Origin: Paenibacillus rhizosphaerae
Lineage (GTDB): Bacteria; Bacillota; Bacilli; Paenibacillales; Paenibacillaceae
Length of the DNA stretch: 64,000 nt
Assembly: GCF_014192015.1 (NCBI RefSeq)
Contig: NZ_JACHXJ010000002.1
Location: forward strand, 1,364,001 to 1,428,000
Direction of reading: 5' to 3'
The notes below the pieces were generated by a model. It did not search any database. It saw nothing but the letters and a program-made list of their open reading frames with translations, and had not been told where the DNA came from. Below are positions 16,131 to 25,078 of this stretch, one piece after another. The stretch's first letter is position 1, and each line of letters begins with the position of its first letter. A program made the position numbers and the translations under genes.

Positions 16131-17072
16131 ATGAAATACGCAAAACTCGGCAGAACGGACATGGAAGTGTCCCGCATTACGTACGGCGCAATGGAACTGG
16201 GAGGGGGCAACGCCTTTTCAGGCGGACTGACTCGCTGGGAGCTGAAGCCCGAAGAGGACAACATCCGGCTTCTCCGCCAAGCTTTTGATAACGGCGTAAA
16301 CTCATTCGATACCGCTGAGCTTTATGGGGCAGGGCGCTCAGAGTTTATTGTAGGAAAAGCCCTAGCCAATGTAAGAAAACAATGCGTAATCGCAACAAAG
16401 GTAAGCGCTCATCACCTGCGGCCCAAAGATATCCGTACGGCCCTGTGGCAAAGCTTGTTCAGGCTGAACACGGACTATATCGACTTGTATTACATCCATA
16501 CGCCCAGTAACGAAATCCCGATCGAGGAATCTATGGGAGAGCTAAGCAAGTTGAAAGAAGAAGGCGTTATTCGTGCAATCGGTGTATCCAATTTCTCGCT
16601 AGCTCAGCTGAAGAAGGCCATGCAATATGGTCGGGTTGACGCGATCCAGCCCGAGTATCATATGCTCCAGCGCAGCATTGAAGACGAATTGCTTGGTTAT
16701 TGTTTGCAAAACGACATCAGCATTATGAGCTACAACTCCCTCGCTAAGGGGATTCTGACCGGAATTTTCCACAAAGGCAAAGAAGTTACAGATTTTCGCA
16801 AGGAGAGGCCTTTATTCCAATCAGAAAACCTGCTGAAAACGGCGGACCTCATCCGTCTCTTGGAGGAAATAGCCGCAGCCAAGAATGCCACTCTCTCGCA
16901 AATCGCAATTCGTTGGCTGCTACACCAGAAGGGCCTGACCTCGGCGATCGTGGGCACGCAAAACGAGAAGCATTTCTTTGAGAATCTGCATTCCGTTGAC
17001 GTAGAACTGACCGAAGAGGAAGCGACCAAGCTGGACGCCGTAAGTAAGCAGGTACTTAAAAACCTCGACTAA
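16131..17072 (+). CDS. aldo/keto reductase
   Basis: A 313-residue NADPH-dependent oxidoreductase with a TIM barrel. The catalytic tetrad is intact: Asp and Tyr in FDTAELYGAGRSE, Lys in VIATKVS and His in YYIHTPSN. The cofactor-binding end reads AIVGTQNEKHF. The ATG at 16131 has AAAGGAG upstream; an earlier in-frame ATG at 16095 lacks one. It resembles the YqkF/YhdN type of carbonyl-detoxifying reductases. A decayed piece of another aldo/keto reductase lies just downstream on the opposite strand. Confidence 0.92.
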   Translation: MKYAKLGRTDMEVSRITYGAMELGGGNAFSGGLTRWELKPEEDNIRLLRQAFDNGVNSFDTAELYGAGRSEFIVGKALANVRKQCVIATKVSAHHLRPKDIRTALWQSLFRLNTDYIDLYYIHTPSNEIPIEESMGELSKLKEEGVIRAIGVSNFSLAQLKKAMQYGRVDAIQPEYHMLQRSIEDELLGYCLQNDISIMSYNSLAKGILTGIFHKGKEVTDFRKERPLFQSENLLKTADLIRLLEEIAAAKNATLSQIAIRWLLHQKGLTSAIVGTQNEKHFFENLHSVDVELTEEEATKLDAVSKQVLKNLD

Positions 17073-17089
17073 ACATCTAATCAATTGTT

Positions 17090-17187
17090 CAACGCAGGCA
17101 TACGATTAGTTCCATCAAACGGTCAGGCAGGAAATTGCTGACCCCGGTCGCCTTCATCTTGCCTTCGCGGGTCTTGTTTGAAAGCAT
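17090..17187 (-). pseudogene. aldo/keto reductase fragment
   Basis: The reverse strand encodes KTREGKMKATGVSNFLPDRL, the conserved GK-ϕ-KAIGVSNF segment of aldo/keto reductases, with a stop soon after. Nothing else of the gene remains on either side. The exact ends are approximate. Confidence 0.6.
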
Positions 17188-17201
17188 CACGAGATTATGT
17201 G

Positions 17202-17238
17202 AAAAGTCACAGCCATGGATCATGGCTGTGACTTTTTT
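17202..17238 (+). terminator. intrinsic terminator
   Basis: AAAAGTCACAGCCATG pairs perfectly with CATGGCTGTGACTTTT around GAT and runs into seven T. It ends the aldo/keto reductase transcript. Confidence 0.88.
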
Positions 17239-17389
17239 TAGTAGCTGTCCATCACGAAAGCTTTATTTCTTAATTGAGCTGTAACCGCAGACCAATGCTA
17301 TTTCACTTATTCGCAATTTTTTATTTTGTCACATTAACGGCCCCCTTCCTGTCTTGCTTAATGAGAGCGCATGAAGGAGGTTTCTTCGA

Positions 17390-17533
17390 ATGATTGCAAA
17401 GTATGATGTGGCCGTTGTTGGCGGACGCATTGCTTACGTTTATTCGTTCGAGACTTCGGACAGCAGGATTCATTTCCTCTATGCAGTTGCAAATCCTGAC
17501 AAACGCAAATATCTGAAGGAGGCAGTGAGATGA
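17390..17533 (+). CDS. 47-residue chimeric remnant coupled to the VOC gene
   Basis: An ATG after GAAGGAGG opens MIAKYDVAVVGGRIA, which is the start of an FAD-dependent oxidoreductase (GxGG-type dinucleotide loop), then switches to VYSFETSDSRIHFLYAVANPDKRKYL, which resembles the C-terminal tail of SigJ-type ECF sigma factors (ϕ-x-NPDKLRHL). It stops in an ATGA overlap with the VOC gene. It looks like two gene ends joined by a deletion that preserved a short frame; the part now may serve only to couple translation. Confidence 0.45.
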   Translation: MIAKYDVAVVGGRIAYVYSFETSDSRIHFLYAVANPDKRKYLKEAVR

Positions 17534-18252
17534 GAATCATTGAATTGGAACTGAGAACCGCCCGGTTAGCTGAACTGAAGGAGTTCTACACAGAAAGACT
17601 TGGATTTGCTTTAGCAGATATAACGGAACATTCAATCACGATCGTTGCTGGTGAAACGCGGTTGACTTTCGTTCGCGAGGCGGAGGAAAGGGTGCTGCCA
17701 TCCTACCATCTTGCAATGAATATCCCCGAGAACCAAATACGTGAGGCGAAAAGCTGGCTTCTGGCGAAGGGCCGTCAGGTGCTTTCCGCTGCGCCCCTTC
17801 CGTATGCAGGAATCCAGGCAAACGAAGATATCGCTTATTTCGAAGGAACCGATGCGCATGCCTTCTATTTCGAAGATCCTTCGGGGAATCTGGTGGAGTT
17901 CATCGCTCGGCATCGAATGGACAATGCCTTAACAGAGCCTTTCGATCACAAATCCATTCTGAATGTCAGCGAGATCGGCTTTCCGCTTCGCGGCAGCTTA
18001 TCCGAGGCAATTCAGCGCCTAGATTCCCGTTTTGATGTCACGCGATATGTCGGGGACGGAAAGAACTTTCAGATGCTCGGTGACGAGCATGGAATGTTCA
18101 TTCTGGGGGATATGGCTATCGGATGGTATCCCTCGATGATGATTCCAGAAGTTCATCCTATTCGAATGACGATTCTCGATCCTAAAGAAGGGGAGTTTCA
18201 ATTGGATCCGTACCCCTACACCATTCGTGCGGTTTCCGAAAGGCCAATCTAA
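17530..18252 (+). CDS. VOC family protein (two glyoxalase-like modules)
   Basis: A 240-residue vicinal-oxygen-chelate protein. The first module (1-130) has FYTERLGFAL, the HxxMN strand and HAFYFEDPSGNLVEFIAR with the usual metal-ligand positions; the second (about 145-235) is a degenerate copy beginning NVSEIGFPL. Such proteins bind small ligands or act as dioxygenases or isomerases. AAGGAGG precedes the ATG, which overlaps the upstream remnant's stop. A four-helix membrane gene follows 15 bases later. Confidence 0.85.
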   Translation: MRIIELELRTARLAELKEFYTERLGFALADITEHSITIVAGETRLTFVREAEERVLPSYHLAMNIPENQIREAKSWLLAKGRQVLSAAPLPYAGIQANEDIAYFEGTDAHAFYFEDPSGNLVEFIARHRMDNALTEPFDHKSILNVSEIGFPLRGSLSEAIQRLDSRFDVTRYVGDGKNFQMLGDEHGMFILGDMAIGWYPSMMIPEVHPIRMTILDPKEGEFQLDPYPYTIRAVSERPI

Positions 18253-18267
18253 GGGAGGAATGAAACC

Positions 18268-18675
18268 ATGGATGTACAGAAAATGACCGCAACCCGCGCT
18301 TCGCTGCCGGCAGCAGCTCAATACGCGCGGTTGGGTTTTAGCATATTGAACGTACTTTTTTCGATCTGCATCGCATTACAGGTATTCTTGGCTGGATTGG
18401 CGCTGTTCGTAGATTCGTCTCAATGGGGGATGCACGGTCATTTTGCCATGTACTTCGCGCCTATCCCCGTATTGTTGTTTATTTTGTCTTTTCCGGCCAG
18501 ACTGCCCAAGAGCATGAAAATGAAGAGTTTGGTGCTGATCGGCCTAATCCTTTTGATCTTCGCGACGGCTGTCTTCTCGGAAGAAATCGGATTTGCGGCA
18601 GCGGTACATCCCGTCATCTCGCTAGGCTTGTTCTTGAACGCGTTGTTGATGATGAGGGAAATGACGAAAGGATAA
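18268..18675 (+). CDS. DUF6220-like four-helix membrane protein
   Basis: A 135-residue membrane protein with four predicted helices (about 24-48, 57-74, 84-101 and 106-126) and a conserved-looking start ARLGFSILNVLFSICIALQVFLAGLALF followed by WGMHGHFAMYF. This fits the DUF6220 family, whose function is unknown. GGGAGGA precedes the ATG. Likely co-transcribed with the VOC gene. Confidence 0.65.
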   Translation: MDVQKMTATRASLPAAAQYARLGFSILNVLFSICIALQVFLAGLALFVDSSQWGMHGHFAMYFAPIPVLLFILSFPARLPKSMKMKSLVLIGLILLIFATAVFSEEIGFAAAVHPVISLGLFLNALLMMREMTKG

Positions 18676-18794
18676 ATGAGCGGAAACATGAACATTGATA
18701 AAGCAAATTGGAGAGCAGAAGGACTTAGGTTGTTCCTCGAACTTGACCATTGTTGAGTAAAAATTTGATATCAAAACTTTAGGAGGATAAAAAA

Positions 18795-19145
18795 GTGAAG
18801 ATCAAACGAATTGTTGCAAATGTTGAGACGCAGGACATTTCAAAAGCTTCGTATTTTTACGGGGAGTTACTTGGACTTGATCAACTAATGGATATGGGAT
18901 TTATTGCAACATACGGTTCGCATGGGAAAATGGGCGCTCAGGTTAGTTTCCTGTTAGAGGGAGGATCCGGAGCACCTGTGCCTGATCTGTCAATTGAGGT
19001 CGATGATCTTGATGTCGCATTAACTCGTATAAAAGAAGCAGGAATTCCCATTGAATATGGACCCACTGAGGAGCCATGGGGAGTTCGGCGTTTTTTTGTC
19101 AGAGACCCATTCGGGAAACTTATCAATATTTTGATCCATCTTTAA
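18795..19145 (+). CDS. VOC family protein (glyoxalase/bleomycin-resistance fold)
   Basis: A single-module 116-residue VOC protein: KASYFYGELLGLDQLMDMG is the first betaalpha unit, and GVRRFFVRDPFGKLINILIHL is the terminal metal-site strand pattern (DPFGxLϕNI). TAGGAGG lies before the GTG/ATG start. It may bind or modify a small toxic compound; no partner gene helps. Confidence 0.85.
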   Translation: MKIKRIVANVETQDISKASYFYGELLGLDQLMDMGFIATYGSHGKMGAQVSFLLEGGSGAPVPDLSIEVDDLDVALTRIKEAGIPIEYGPTEEPWGVRRFFVRDPFGKLINILIHL

Positions 19146-19216
19146 ATAATAAATTGTGCAAATAGTTGTAATTCAAAATCTTCTGCAGTGCTTTTTATCG
19201 GTTCGTACGACAAGCT

Positions 19217-19246
19217 AGCCAGAATCTTCTGGTTGGCCTTTTTTGT
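19217..19246 (+). terminator. intrinsic terminator
   Basis: GCCAGAA-tc-TTCTGGTTGGC forms a hairpin followed by CTTTTTTG, downstream of the second VOC gene. Confidence 0.65.
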
Positions 19247-19433
19247 GATCGTTCTACGATGGGGAGCCGGGAGTAGGGCGGTATTAGGGGCAATGATCCG
19301 TAAAGTTCACAGGTACCGCAACTCATCGTCATAAGTTCACAATATTCCTCTAATATGATCATTACATGAACGAGTCACATGTAGATCTATTGAGATTAAA
19401 AGGAATTAACGATGAGGAAAGCGAGTATAGAAA

Positions 19434-20894
19434 ATGAAAAAACACCTTCAACGGCTCACGCTGCTGCTCGTTTTATCAGCATTTTCTTTAGTCGGATGTG
19501 ATGGGGATACAACCACGAACGTTGGTAAGCTTGAATTTAAGAATCCTTTGCAAATTCCGCCAATCCTTGAGCCAATGACGGAGTCAGAGGGTAAGAAACA
19601 TTTTACCTTAACCATGCAGTCAGGATCAACGGAGTTTTTGGAGGGAAAGCAGACGCCCACTTGGGGAATTAACGGAACTTATTTAGGGCCGACCCTCCGG
19701 GTTTCGCGCGGCGACCAAGTTTCTTTCGATGTGATCAATCAATTGAATGAAAGCTCAACCTTGCATTGGCATGGGATGCGATTACCCGCCGTAATGGACG
19801 GTGGACCGCATCAGATGATCGAAGCAGGAGCAACCTGGGAACCTTATTGGACAATCGAGCAGCCTGCCGCGACTACATGGTATCATCCCCATTTGCATGG
19901 GAAGACAGCGCAGCACGTTTATCGTGGTCTTGCAGGACTATTTATCGTCGAGGATGAGGAGTCTAAAAAGCTGCCTTCGGAATATGGTGTTAACGACATC
20001 CCGATGATCATCCAAGATAAATTATTTAAGGGCGACGGTTCTTTTAACGAAAATATGAGTATGACTCCGTTTGGGTTGTTAGGCAATCAAATCTTAGTCA
20101 ATGGGACATACGATCCGTACCTGGAGATCACTGCAAGTCAGGTTCGCTTTAGATTACTGAATGGTTCGAATGCGAGAGCTTATAATATCGGCTTTTCGGA
20201 TAATCGTTCATTTAATCTGATCGGCAATGATGCGGGACTTTTACCTGAACCCGTTTTATTAGATCGTTTGTTGCTAAGTCCGGGTGAACGTGCAGAGATC
20301 GTGGTGGAGTTTGAAGCTGGCGAAGAAACGATCTTGCACAGCTTTGCGGGAAAAGAAGGGATCGAGAATGGGGAGTTTGATCTCGTAAAGATGATCGTGG
20401 ATACAAGTTTATCGCCTTCGACACCACTCCCGGATCACCTTACCGCTGAACCGCTCATCGATGTGCCTGAAAAAGTAAAGGTACGTAAATTTGAACTCAC
20501 CACGAAATCTGCAATGAATGGCAAGGAAATGGACATGAATCGTATTGATGAGGTTATTCCGGCTGGCGCACGTGAAATATGGGAGATCACAAATAAAGGT
20601 TGGGATCATAACTTCCATATTCACGATGCAGCGTTCACCGTAATTGACAAGAATGGAGAATTGCCGCCATTATACGAGCGTGGGAGAAAAGATACGGTCT
20701 TTATTCCGAATGGCACTACAGTCAGACTGGCCGTCGACTTTGGAAGCTATCCTGATCCCGATACACCGTACATGTATCACTGTCACTTGTTATATCATGA
20801 GGATAGCGGTATGATGGGGCAGTTTGTCATTGTCGAACCAGGCACCGAATCCCAAGTATCGAAAGAGTTAAGCAAGGGAAGTCATAACCATTAA
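19434..20894 (+). CDS. lipoprotein multicopper oxidase
   Basis: A 486-residue three-cupredoxin multicopper oxidase. Residues 1-22 form a lipoprotein signal ending SLVGC, so it is anchored outside the membrane. All four copper motifs are present: HWHG, WYHPHLHG, HNFHIHD and the terminal YHCHLLYHEDSGMMG carrying the type-1 Cys and Met. It belongs to the CueO/SufI-like group and probably oxidises Cu(I), Mn(II) or phenolics at the cell surface. A His-containing tail (KGSHNH) closes the chain. It stands alone, with no copper-sensor gene nearby. Confidence 0.93.
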   Translation: MKKHLQRLTLLLVLSAFSLVGCDGDTTTNVGKLEFKNPLQIPPILEPMTESEGKKHFTLTMQSGSTEFLEGKQTPTWGINGTYLGPTLRVSRGDQVSFDVINQLNESSTLHWHGMRLPAVMDGGPHQMIEAGATWEPYWTIEQPAATTWYHPHLHGKTAQHVYRGLAGLFIVEDEESKKLPSEYGVNDIPMIIQDKLFKGDGSFNENMSMTPFGLLGNQILVNGTYDPYLEITASQVRFRLLNGSNARAYNIGFSDNRSFNLIGNDAGLLPEPVLLDRLLLSPGERAEIVVEFEAGEETILHSFAGKEGIENGEFDLVKMIVDTSLSPSTPLPDHLTAEPLIDVPEKVKVRKFELTTKSAMNGKEMDMNRIDEVIPAGAREIWEITNKGWDHNFHIHDAAFTVIDKNGELPPLYERGRKDTVFIPNGTTVRLAVDFGSYPDPDTPYMYHCHLLYHEDSGMMGQFVIVEPGTESQVSKELSKGSHNH

Positions 20895-20950
20895 TACTTG
20901 ACACGGTCCGTTGTCACACAGGAATAAACCATTACAGATTCCCAAATCTT

Positions 20951-20985
20951 AAAAAATCACCGGCATGTATGCCGGTGATTTTTTG
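20951..20985 (+). terminator. intrinsic terminator after the multicopper oxidase
   Basis: AAAATCACCGGCAT pairs with ATGCCGGTGATTTT around a two-base loop and continues in T. Palindromic with A and T on both sides. Confidence 0.9.
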
Positions 20986-20989
20986 TTTG

Positions 20990-21454
20990 ATATCCTTTTA
21001 TTGATTTTTGCCTGGTGTCAAGAGGTGTATACGAATGTAAAGACTAGTGTATAGAACAGCGGGATCCTTCTTTCTATACTAAAATTACGAAAGATCGCAG
21101 CACAATTTGCAGCGAAAACTAAAACGAACAATACCGGAGGGGTAAAATGTGAAAGAAGCTCCAAAGGAAAGGTCATCACACTAGAATAAAGTAACTCCTA
21201 TGCGCCGCAGCGACTTCGGCATTTAGAGAGGATACCGACGATTTAGATTGGCATCTTAAACATTCGATTTAAAAGTTGTTAACAATTAACTCTTTTAGAG
21301 TAACGAGGGTTTAAATACGGAGCGGCAGACAGGGACATGTTTACAGTCTAGACTGCAGCAGGTTCATTAAGCTAACGGTGAAATAAATGATCTCCCAAAT
21401 AAGTTCGTGGTAAACTATTCAAAGCAAGGTATTTGAGGGAGGATATAACTCACA
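20990..21454. other. intergenic region with tiny frame and dispersed repeat
   Basis: About 460 bases without a recognisable gene. CGGAGGGG precedes a GTG at 21150 that opens only eleven codons (KEAPKERSSH). At 21352-21385 CTGCAGCAGGTTCATTAAGCTAACGG belongs to the dispersed AAGCTAACGG repeat family. Confidence 0.4.
21352..21385 (+). repeat. dispersed AAGCTAACGG intergenic repeat
   Basis: Member of a degenerate family with core TTAAGCTAACGG, usually preceded by CTGCAG and followed by a GATAGTT-like end. Other members: 22438, 28491, 31820, 32646, 34288, 40181, 54251. Confidence 0.5.
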
Positions 21455-22393
21455 ATGAAAGACTCTTTAGATAAACAAGCAGCACGAATTGCAGGGGATT
21501 TTCTTCAAGAAAAAGTTAAAACTTCTTATCCGATTGAAGGAAAAGGAATCACAAATCAGGTTTGCGTAGTTGAAACAAAGATTCATAAAGTGGTTGTCCG
21601 TATGAACGGAAAAGATGAATATCAAAGCTTTATCAAAGAGAAATGGTGTATCGAGCAAGCAGCCAAAGTAGGCGTTCCTGGACCTGAGGTGTTGTCCATT
21701 GGCATAGTTGATGAGACCGCATATATGATTCAACCTTTTATTGAGGGAGACAACGGGGTAGACAGTACTGTACCAAAGTCCACTATTTGGAGAAGACTGG
21801 GCGAATATGCCAAGCTTATTCATTCGATTCAGGTGAAAGGATACGGGGAAAATCTGATTGATCCAGTCCACGGAGAGTTTCAGTCACCACCTCATGCTGG
21901 ATCAGACGGTACTTGGCAAGGGTATGTACAGCATAATATCAATAGTTTGACTGAGCATGATCGCTTGATTGAGCTTGGGGTAATCAATCAGATGGAATCG
22001 GAGAGAATAAAAAACCGGTTTGAGGATTTAAAGAGTGAACCATTCCGTTTCGGATTAAACCATGGAGATATCTCTTTAAAGAATACGATTGTCAATCAGG
22101 CAAACCAAGTGATCTTGCTGGATTGGAATGCAAAAGTAAGCGTGGTACCGCATGCAACCGTTGCTCAACTGATGCATTACCAAATCCTAGGACTGGATGA
22201 AAGCCCAAATACTGAAGAATTCCAAGCGTTTATGGAGGGGTACGGAATAAGTGGGGAAGACCTTTCTGGCATAAGGAATTATCTCTTATTACGGGCTTTC
22301 GATAACCTCAGGTGGGCTATTAATCGAAGGCCGGATCTGGTTAAGCCTTATGCTGCATTCGCGAAACAAGTAGTAAATATGATTATGGAATAG
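21455..22393 (+). CDS. aminoglycoside phosphotransferase (APH) family kinase
   Basis: A 312-residue kinase-fold protein. The Brenner motif is NHGDISLKN (catalytic Asp and metal Asn), followed by the DFG-equivalent LLDWN; the N-lobe Lys lies in VVVRMNG-like strands (VVVRM) with a Glu-bearing helix KEKWCIEQA. The APH family includes antibiotic kinases as well as small-metabolite kinases; the mild divergence here does not allow an antibiotic claim. GAGGGAGG precedes the ATG. Monocistronic. Confidence 0.85.
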   Translation: MKDSLDKQAARIAGDFLQEKVKTSYPIEGKGITNQVCVVETKIHKVVVRMNGKDEYQSFIKEKWCIEQAAKVGVPGPEVLSIGIVDETAYMIQPFIEGDNGVDSTVPKSTIWRRLGEYAKLIHSIQVKGYGENLIDPVHGEFQSPPHAGSDGTWQGYVQHNINSLTEHDRLIELGVINQMESERIKNRFEDLKSEPFRFGLNHGDISLKNTIVNQANQVILLDWNAKVSVVPHATVAQLMHYQILGLDESPNTEEFQAFMEGYGISGEDLSGIRNYLLLRAFDNLRWAINRRPDLVKPYAAFAKQVVNMIME

Positions 22394-22437
22394 CAGTTTG
22401 CGATGGTATTATACCTCAATCTAACCAAGAGTGAAGA

Positions 22438-22470
22438 CATGATTGAACTAACGGGAAACGATAGTTCAAT
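22438..22470 (+). repeat. dispersed AACTAACGG intergenic repeat
   Basis: GATTGAACTAACGGGAAACGATAGTTCAATC is a self-complementary version of the family: GATTGAACTA pairs with TAGTTCAATC. Confidence 0.5.
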
Positions 22471-22485
22471 CAAACTCGAAAAGAT

Positions 22486-22511
22486 GACAGCCGCATAAAG
22501 GCTGTCGTTTA
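22486..22511 (+). terminator. intrinsic terminator
   Basis: GACAGCC-gcataaa-GGCTGTC followed by GTTTATT, downstream of the APH-family gene. Confidence 0.6.
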
Positions 22512-22531
22512 TTAACTTGCCTGTCGTCCTG

Positions 22532-23347
22532 CTACTGGGGTTCTCGCGTCGAGGCGCCCCGCGCATTTCCGACGAACTCACGTATTAGCTCATTAAACTT
22601 GTCTCGTTCGTCATAGAACGAGCCGTGGCCGCTGTACATGAACGGCACGAGCTGGGAATGGGGAATTTTCCGCTGCATCTCCTCCGCTTGGCTGAAAGGA
22701 ATGACCTGGTCGTGAATGCCATGCACGATCAGCGTCGGAACTTGGATGAGAGAAAGATCGCCATTCAAATCAAAGTCCCGCAGCATGACGATGATTGCGG
22801 CCGTCGACCATCCGGCAGCCTGCATGCCCATTTGATGAAACCAGTCCGAGAATGGCTTGGTGATGTAACGGAAGAAGAAAATGTCCGTCACGCCAAGCAT
22901 CATTTTTGCCCGGTCGTTCAACGTCTGCTTCAGCAGCTGCGCTGCCGTCTCTTTCGTGAAGCCGCGCGGTGCCGCAGCGTCGATCAGCACGAGTTTGGAT
23001 ACGCCGCCGCCGTTGTACCGAACGACGTATTTGATCGCAATCGCGCCTCCGGTCGAATGCCCGGCGAGCACGAAATCGTTCAACTGCAGCGCTTCAACGA
23101 CGGCGCGAATATCGTCCGCAAGCCTTTCTAAATTATATCCACCGTAGGGGCGGTCCGACTTTCCGAAGCCTCGCCAGTCGATACCAATACAGCGGTAACC
23201 CATGCCCGGCAGCACGTCAAACTGATATTCGAACTGGTCATGGCTGAGCGGCCAGCCATGAAGAAACACAATCGTCTTGCTTCCAGCCGGGTTGATGTCC
23301 TCCACGTAGAGTTGTACCCCCGGCTCTACTGTCACATAGTATCCCAC
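22532..23347 (-). CDS. alpha/beta hydrolase
   Basis: A 271-residue alpha/beta hydrolase of the haloperoxidase/esterase type. The nucleophile is Ser in AGHSTGG, the acid Asp is in HGIHDQVIP and the base His is in YSGHGSFYDE; the oxyanion HGWP motif lies near residue 32. A cap insertion covers about 130-200. The GTG at 23347 (reading MGYYVTVEPGVQLYVED) is preferred because GGAGG is 8 bases upstream and family members begin this way; the TTG at 23353 is too close. No signal peptide. It may act on esters or peroxides; substrate unknown. Confidence 0.88.
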   Translation of the reverse strand: MGYYVTVEPGVQLYVEDINPAGSKTIVFLHGWPLSHDQFEYQFDVLPGMGYRCIGIDWRGFGKSDRPYGGYNLERLADDIRAVVEALQLNDFVLAGHSTGGAIAIKYVVRYNGGGVSKLVLIDAAAPRGFTKETAAQLLKQTLNDRAKMMLGVTDIFFFRYITKPFSDWFHQMGMQAAGWSTAAIIVMLRDFDLNGDLSLIQVPTLIVHGIHDQVIPFSQAEEMQRKIPHSQLVPFMYSGHGSFYDERDKFNELIREFVGNARGASTREPQ

Positions 23348-23407
23348 TGTCAATGCCTCCGCGAATTAAAATCCTTTCCCGATAGGATACGCGCTCAGAG
23401 CCCAAAC

Positions 23408-23815
23408 GTGAATACCAGCCGCGGAAGAAACGCCGAGCTTTTTTCAATCACTTTGATTCGCTGCGCCTCAACTACCGTATGGACAAAGTCGACTGTTAGG
23501 CTCTCACCGTTCCGGCGAAGGAAGTTGCTTTTTCGTATTAACCGTAAACTAACGCAAATGGAAGTATTCCGTTTGACGCAGATCAACAATAAAACCTTGA
23601 GAGGGTATGAAACCGCAAAGGCGGAACCGGATCTGGTATCGCTGTCCAGGCTTGCCGACCTGTACAAGGTGTCTACCGATTGGCTTATTACTGGATTTGA
23701 GTTCAGTGGCTCGGGCAGGTCTGAAGAAGCAGAGGCCGAAATTGGTCGGCTCAAGGACAAGCTTAAGGCAAGGGAGCAGATCATTCGGGGAATCCGGGAA
23801 CTCGTCTCGGAGTGA
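23408..23815 (+). CDS. XRE-type transcriptional regulator with decayed N-terminus
   Basis: From about 23497 the frame encodes a Cro/C1-type HTH: RINRKLTQMEVFRLTQINNKTLRGYETAKAEPDLVSLSRLADLYKVSTDWLITG, then a coiled-coil-like tail (EEAEAEIGRLKDKLKAREQII). No ATG, GTG or TTG with a ribosome site lies just before the HTH; the only upstream in-frame start is the GTG at 23408, which adds 30 residues of unlikely sequence. The first helix is also altered. I read this as a regulator whose 5' end has been lost, but the long open frame keeps the possibility of a functional protein. Confidence 0.5.
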   Translation: MNTSRGRNAELFSITLIRCASTTVWTKSTVRLSPFRRRKLLFRINRKLTQMEVFRLTQINNKTLRGYETAKAEPDLVSLSRLADLYKVSTDWLITGFEFSGSGRSEEAEAEIGRLKDKLKAREQIIRGIRELVSE

Positions 23816-23888
23816 AAATGAAGAATAACCCCTCTTATGCCAGTGTAGATCAACATGAAACTACAGGTTCGCAAAGGAGTCACCGGGG

Positions 23889-24679
23889 TTAGCTATTTTG
23901 GCAAATAAGTAACGCATGATTACTAACACCCACGCAGGACGGGCTTTGACTCATAACGTCAGACAGTACCATCCATTCCTCCAATTGTTCATCTGACATC
24001 GCGTTAATTGCTTTTGCACAGAAAGAAAAATCAACGCCTACATTTTTAATAACGGTTAAATTGTTATTGGTGGCGGACGTTTCCATTTCTTCTGGAGTTG
24101 TGAAATAGAATACCTCGGGTCGTACATCGTCAATTCCTTTATTGAAAACGAAGTCGTTAGCCGTTTTACTCGGATAAGCTTTAGGTGCCATAAAGCATCC
24201 TCCCAAATAAGCACCAACTTTATTTATATATGCAAAAACAATATTGCCGTTTTCTTTACATATTCGTTTGCTTTCTTGCATTACTAAATTGCGTTCCTCT
24301 GGTGGTAGGTGATACATCGGGCCCAAAATTAATACAAGGTCATAGCTTTTATCTAATATGCCTTCGAGATTTGTTGCGTCACCAACTTGAGCTTTAATAT
24401 TTTTTAAGCCGGAGTTCAATATTTTCTGATTAAACAAATCGATGTTTTCGGGCGTAATATCAATTCCTAAATAAGAACTACATTTTTCAGCAAAGACATT
24501 CCATAGTGACCTGTCCCACAGCCAATTTCAATAACATTCTTTTCTGAGGAAATATACTCACCGATATATTTTTTAGTGTAGAAAGACTCCATTCGGCTAG
24601 CCTTATCACGTAAAAATCTTTCATCCTCTATTAAAGCATCTTTATAGTTCACACGAATTTTCTCTTGATTTGATGACAT
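23889..24679 (-). pseudogene. SAM-dependent methyltransferase, frameshifted
   Basis: The start (ATG 24679 after ACGGAGGA) encodes 70 residues ending in motif I, VIEIGCGTGHYGMS, then runs into a stop. One base missing in a TCTTTGCTGAAA stretch near 24490 accounts for this: in the next frame the text continues AEKCSSYLGIDITPENIDLFNQKI, then motif YDLVLILGPMYHLPPEERN and on to the end at 23889. Restored length is about 263 residues, normal for class I methyltransferases. It is either a fresh pseudogene or a sequencing error. Confidence 0.8.
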
Positions 24680-24960
24680 GGATTATATCCTCCGTACAGT
24701 CTGATTGATGTAGAGAAAGCTTACCTCGACTATGATTATTTCGTAAAATTGCTTTATTAATGTTTGATTATCCATGAACTGTTGTCTCCAGAAATAATTT
24801 TAACAATTATAATGGTTTTCCAAACGCTAAACAAGAATTACCGGGATTGTATTGGCTCAATCTAATAGAACCTAGTCAAAAAAGTTAGGAATAAAGTCAG
24901 CAACGGCAACGGAAAATGAGTTTGAGTAATTGTGAACGAAGTTCTTGTAAACATTTTTTA
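24680..24960. other. intergenic region, no gene recognised
   Basis: About 280 AT-rich bases between the divergent methyltransferase and the sigY promoter. Nothing coding or repeated is recognised. Confidence 0.4.
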
Positions 24961-24968
24961 GGGTTCGG

Positions 24969-24994
24969 TGAACGATTTCGTGAACCTCCTCGTC
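24969..24994 (+). promoter_or_regulatory. SigY-type autoregulatory promoter
   Basis: TGAACG at 24969-24974 and CGTC at 24991-24994 are exactly 16 bases apart. This equals the TGAACG-N16-CGTC consensus described for the autoregulated sigY promoter of B. subtilis, and it lies about 85 bases before the sigY homologue. Confidence 0.75.
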
Positions 24995-25078
24995 ATATGT
25001 TTGATTGCATGAGTCGCGTACGAGCTGATGTGATCATTATGGCAAACATGAAACCAAGGAAAGGAGCAGGGACTGCGG

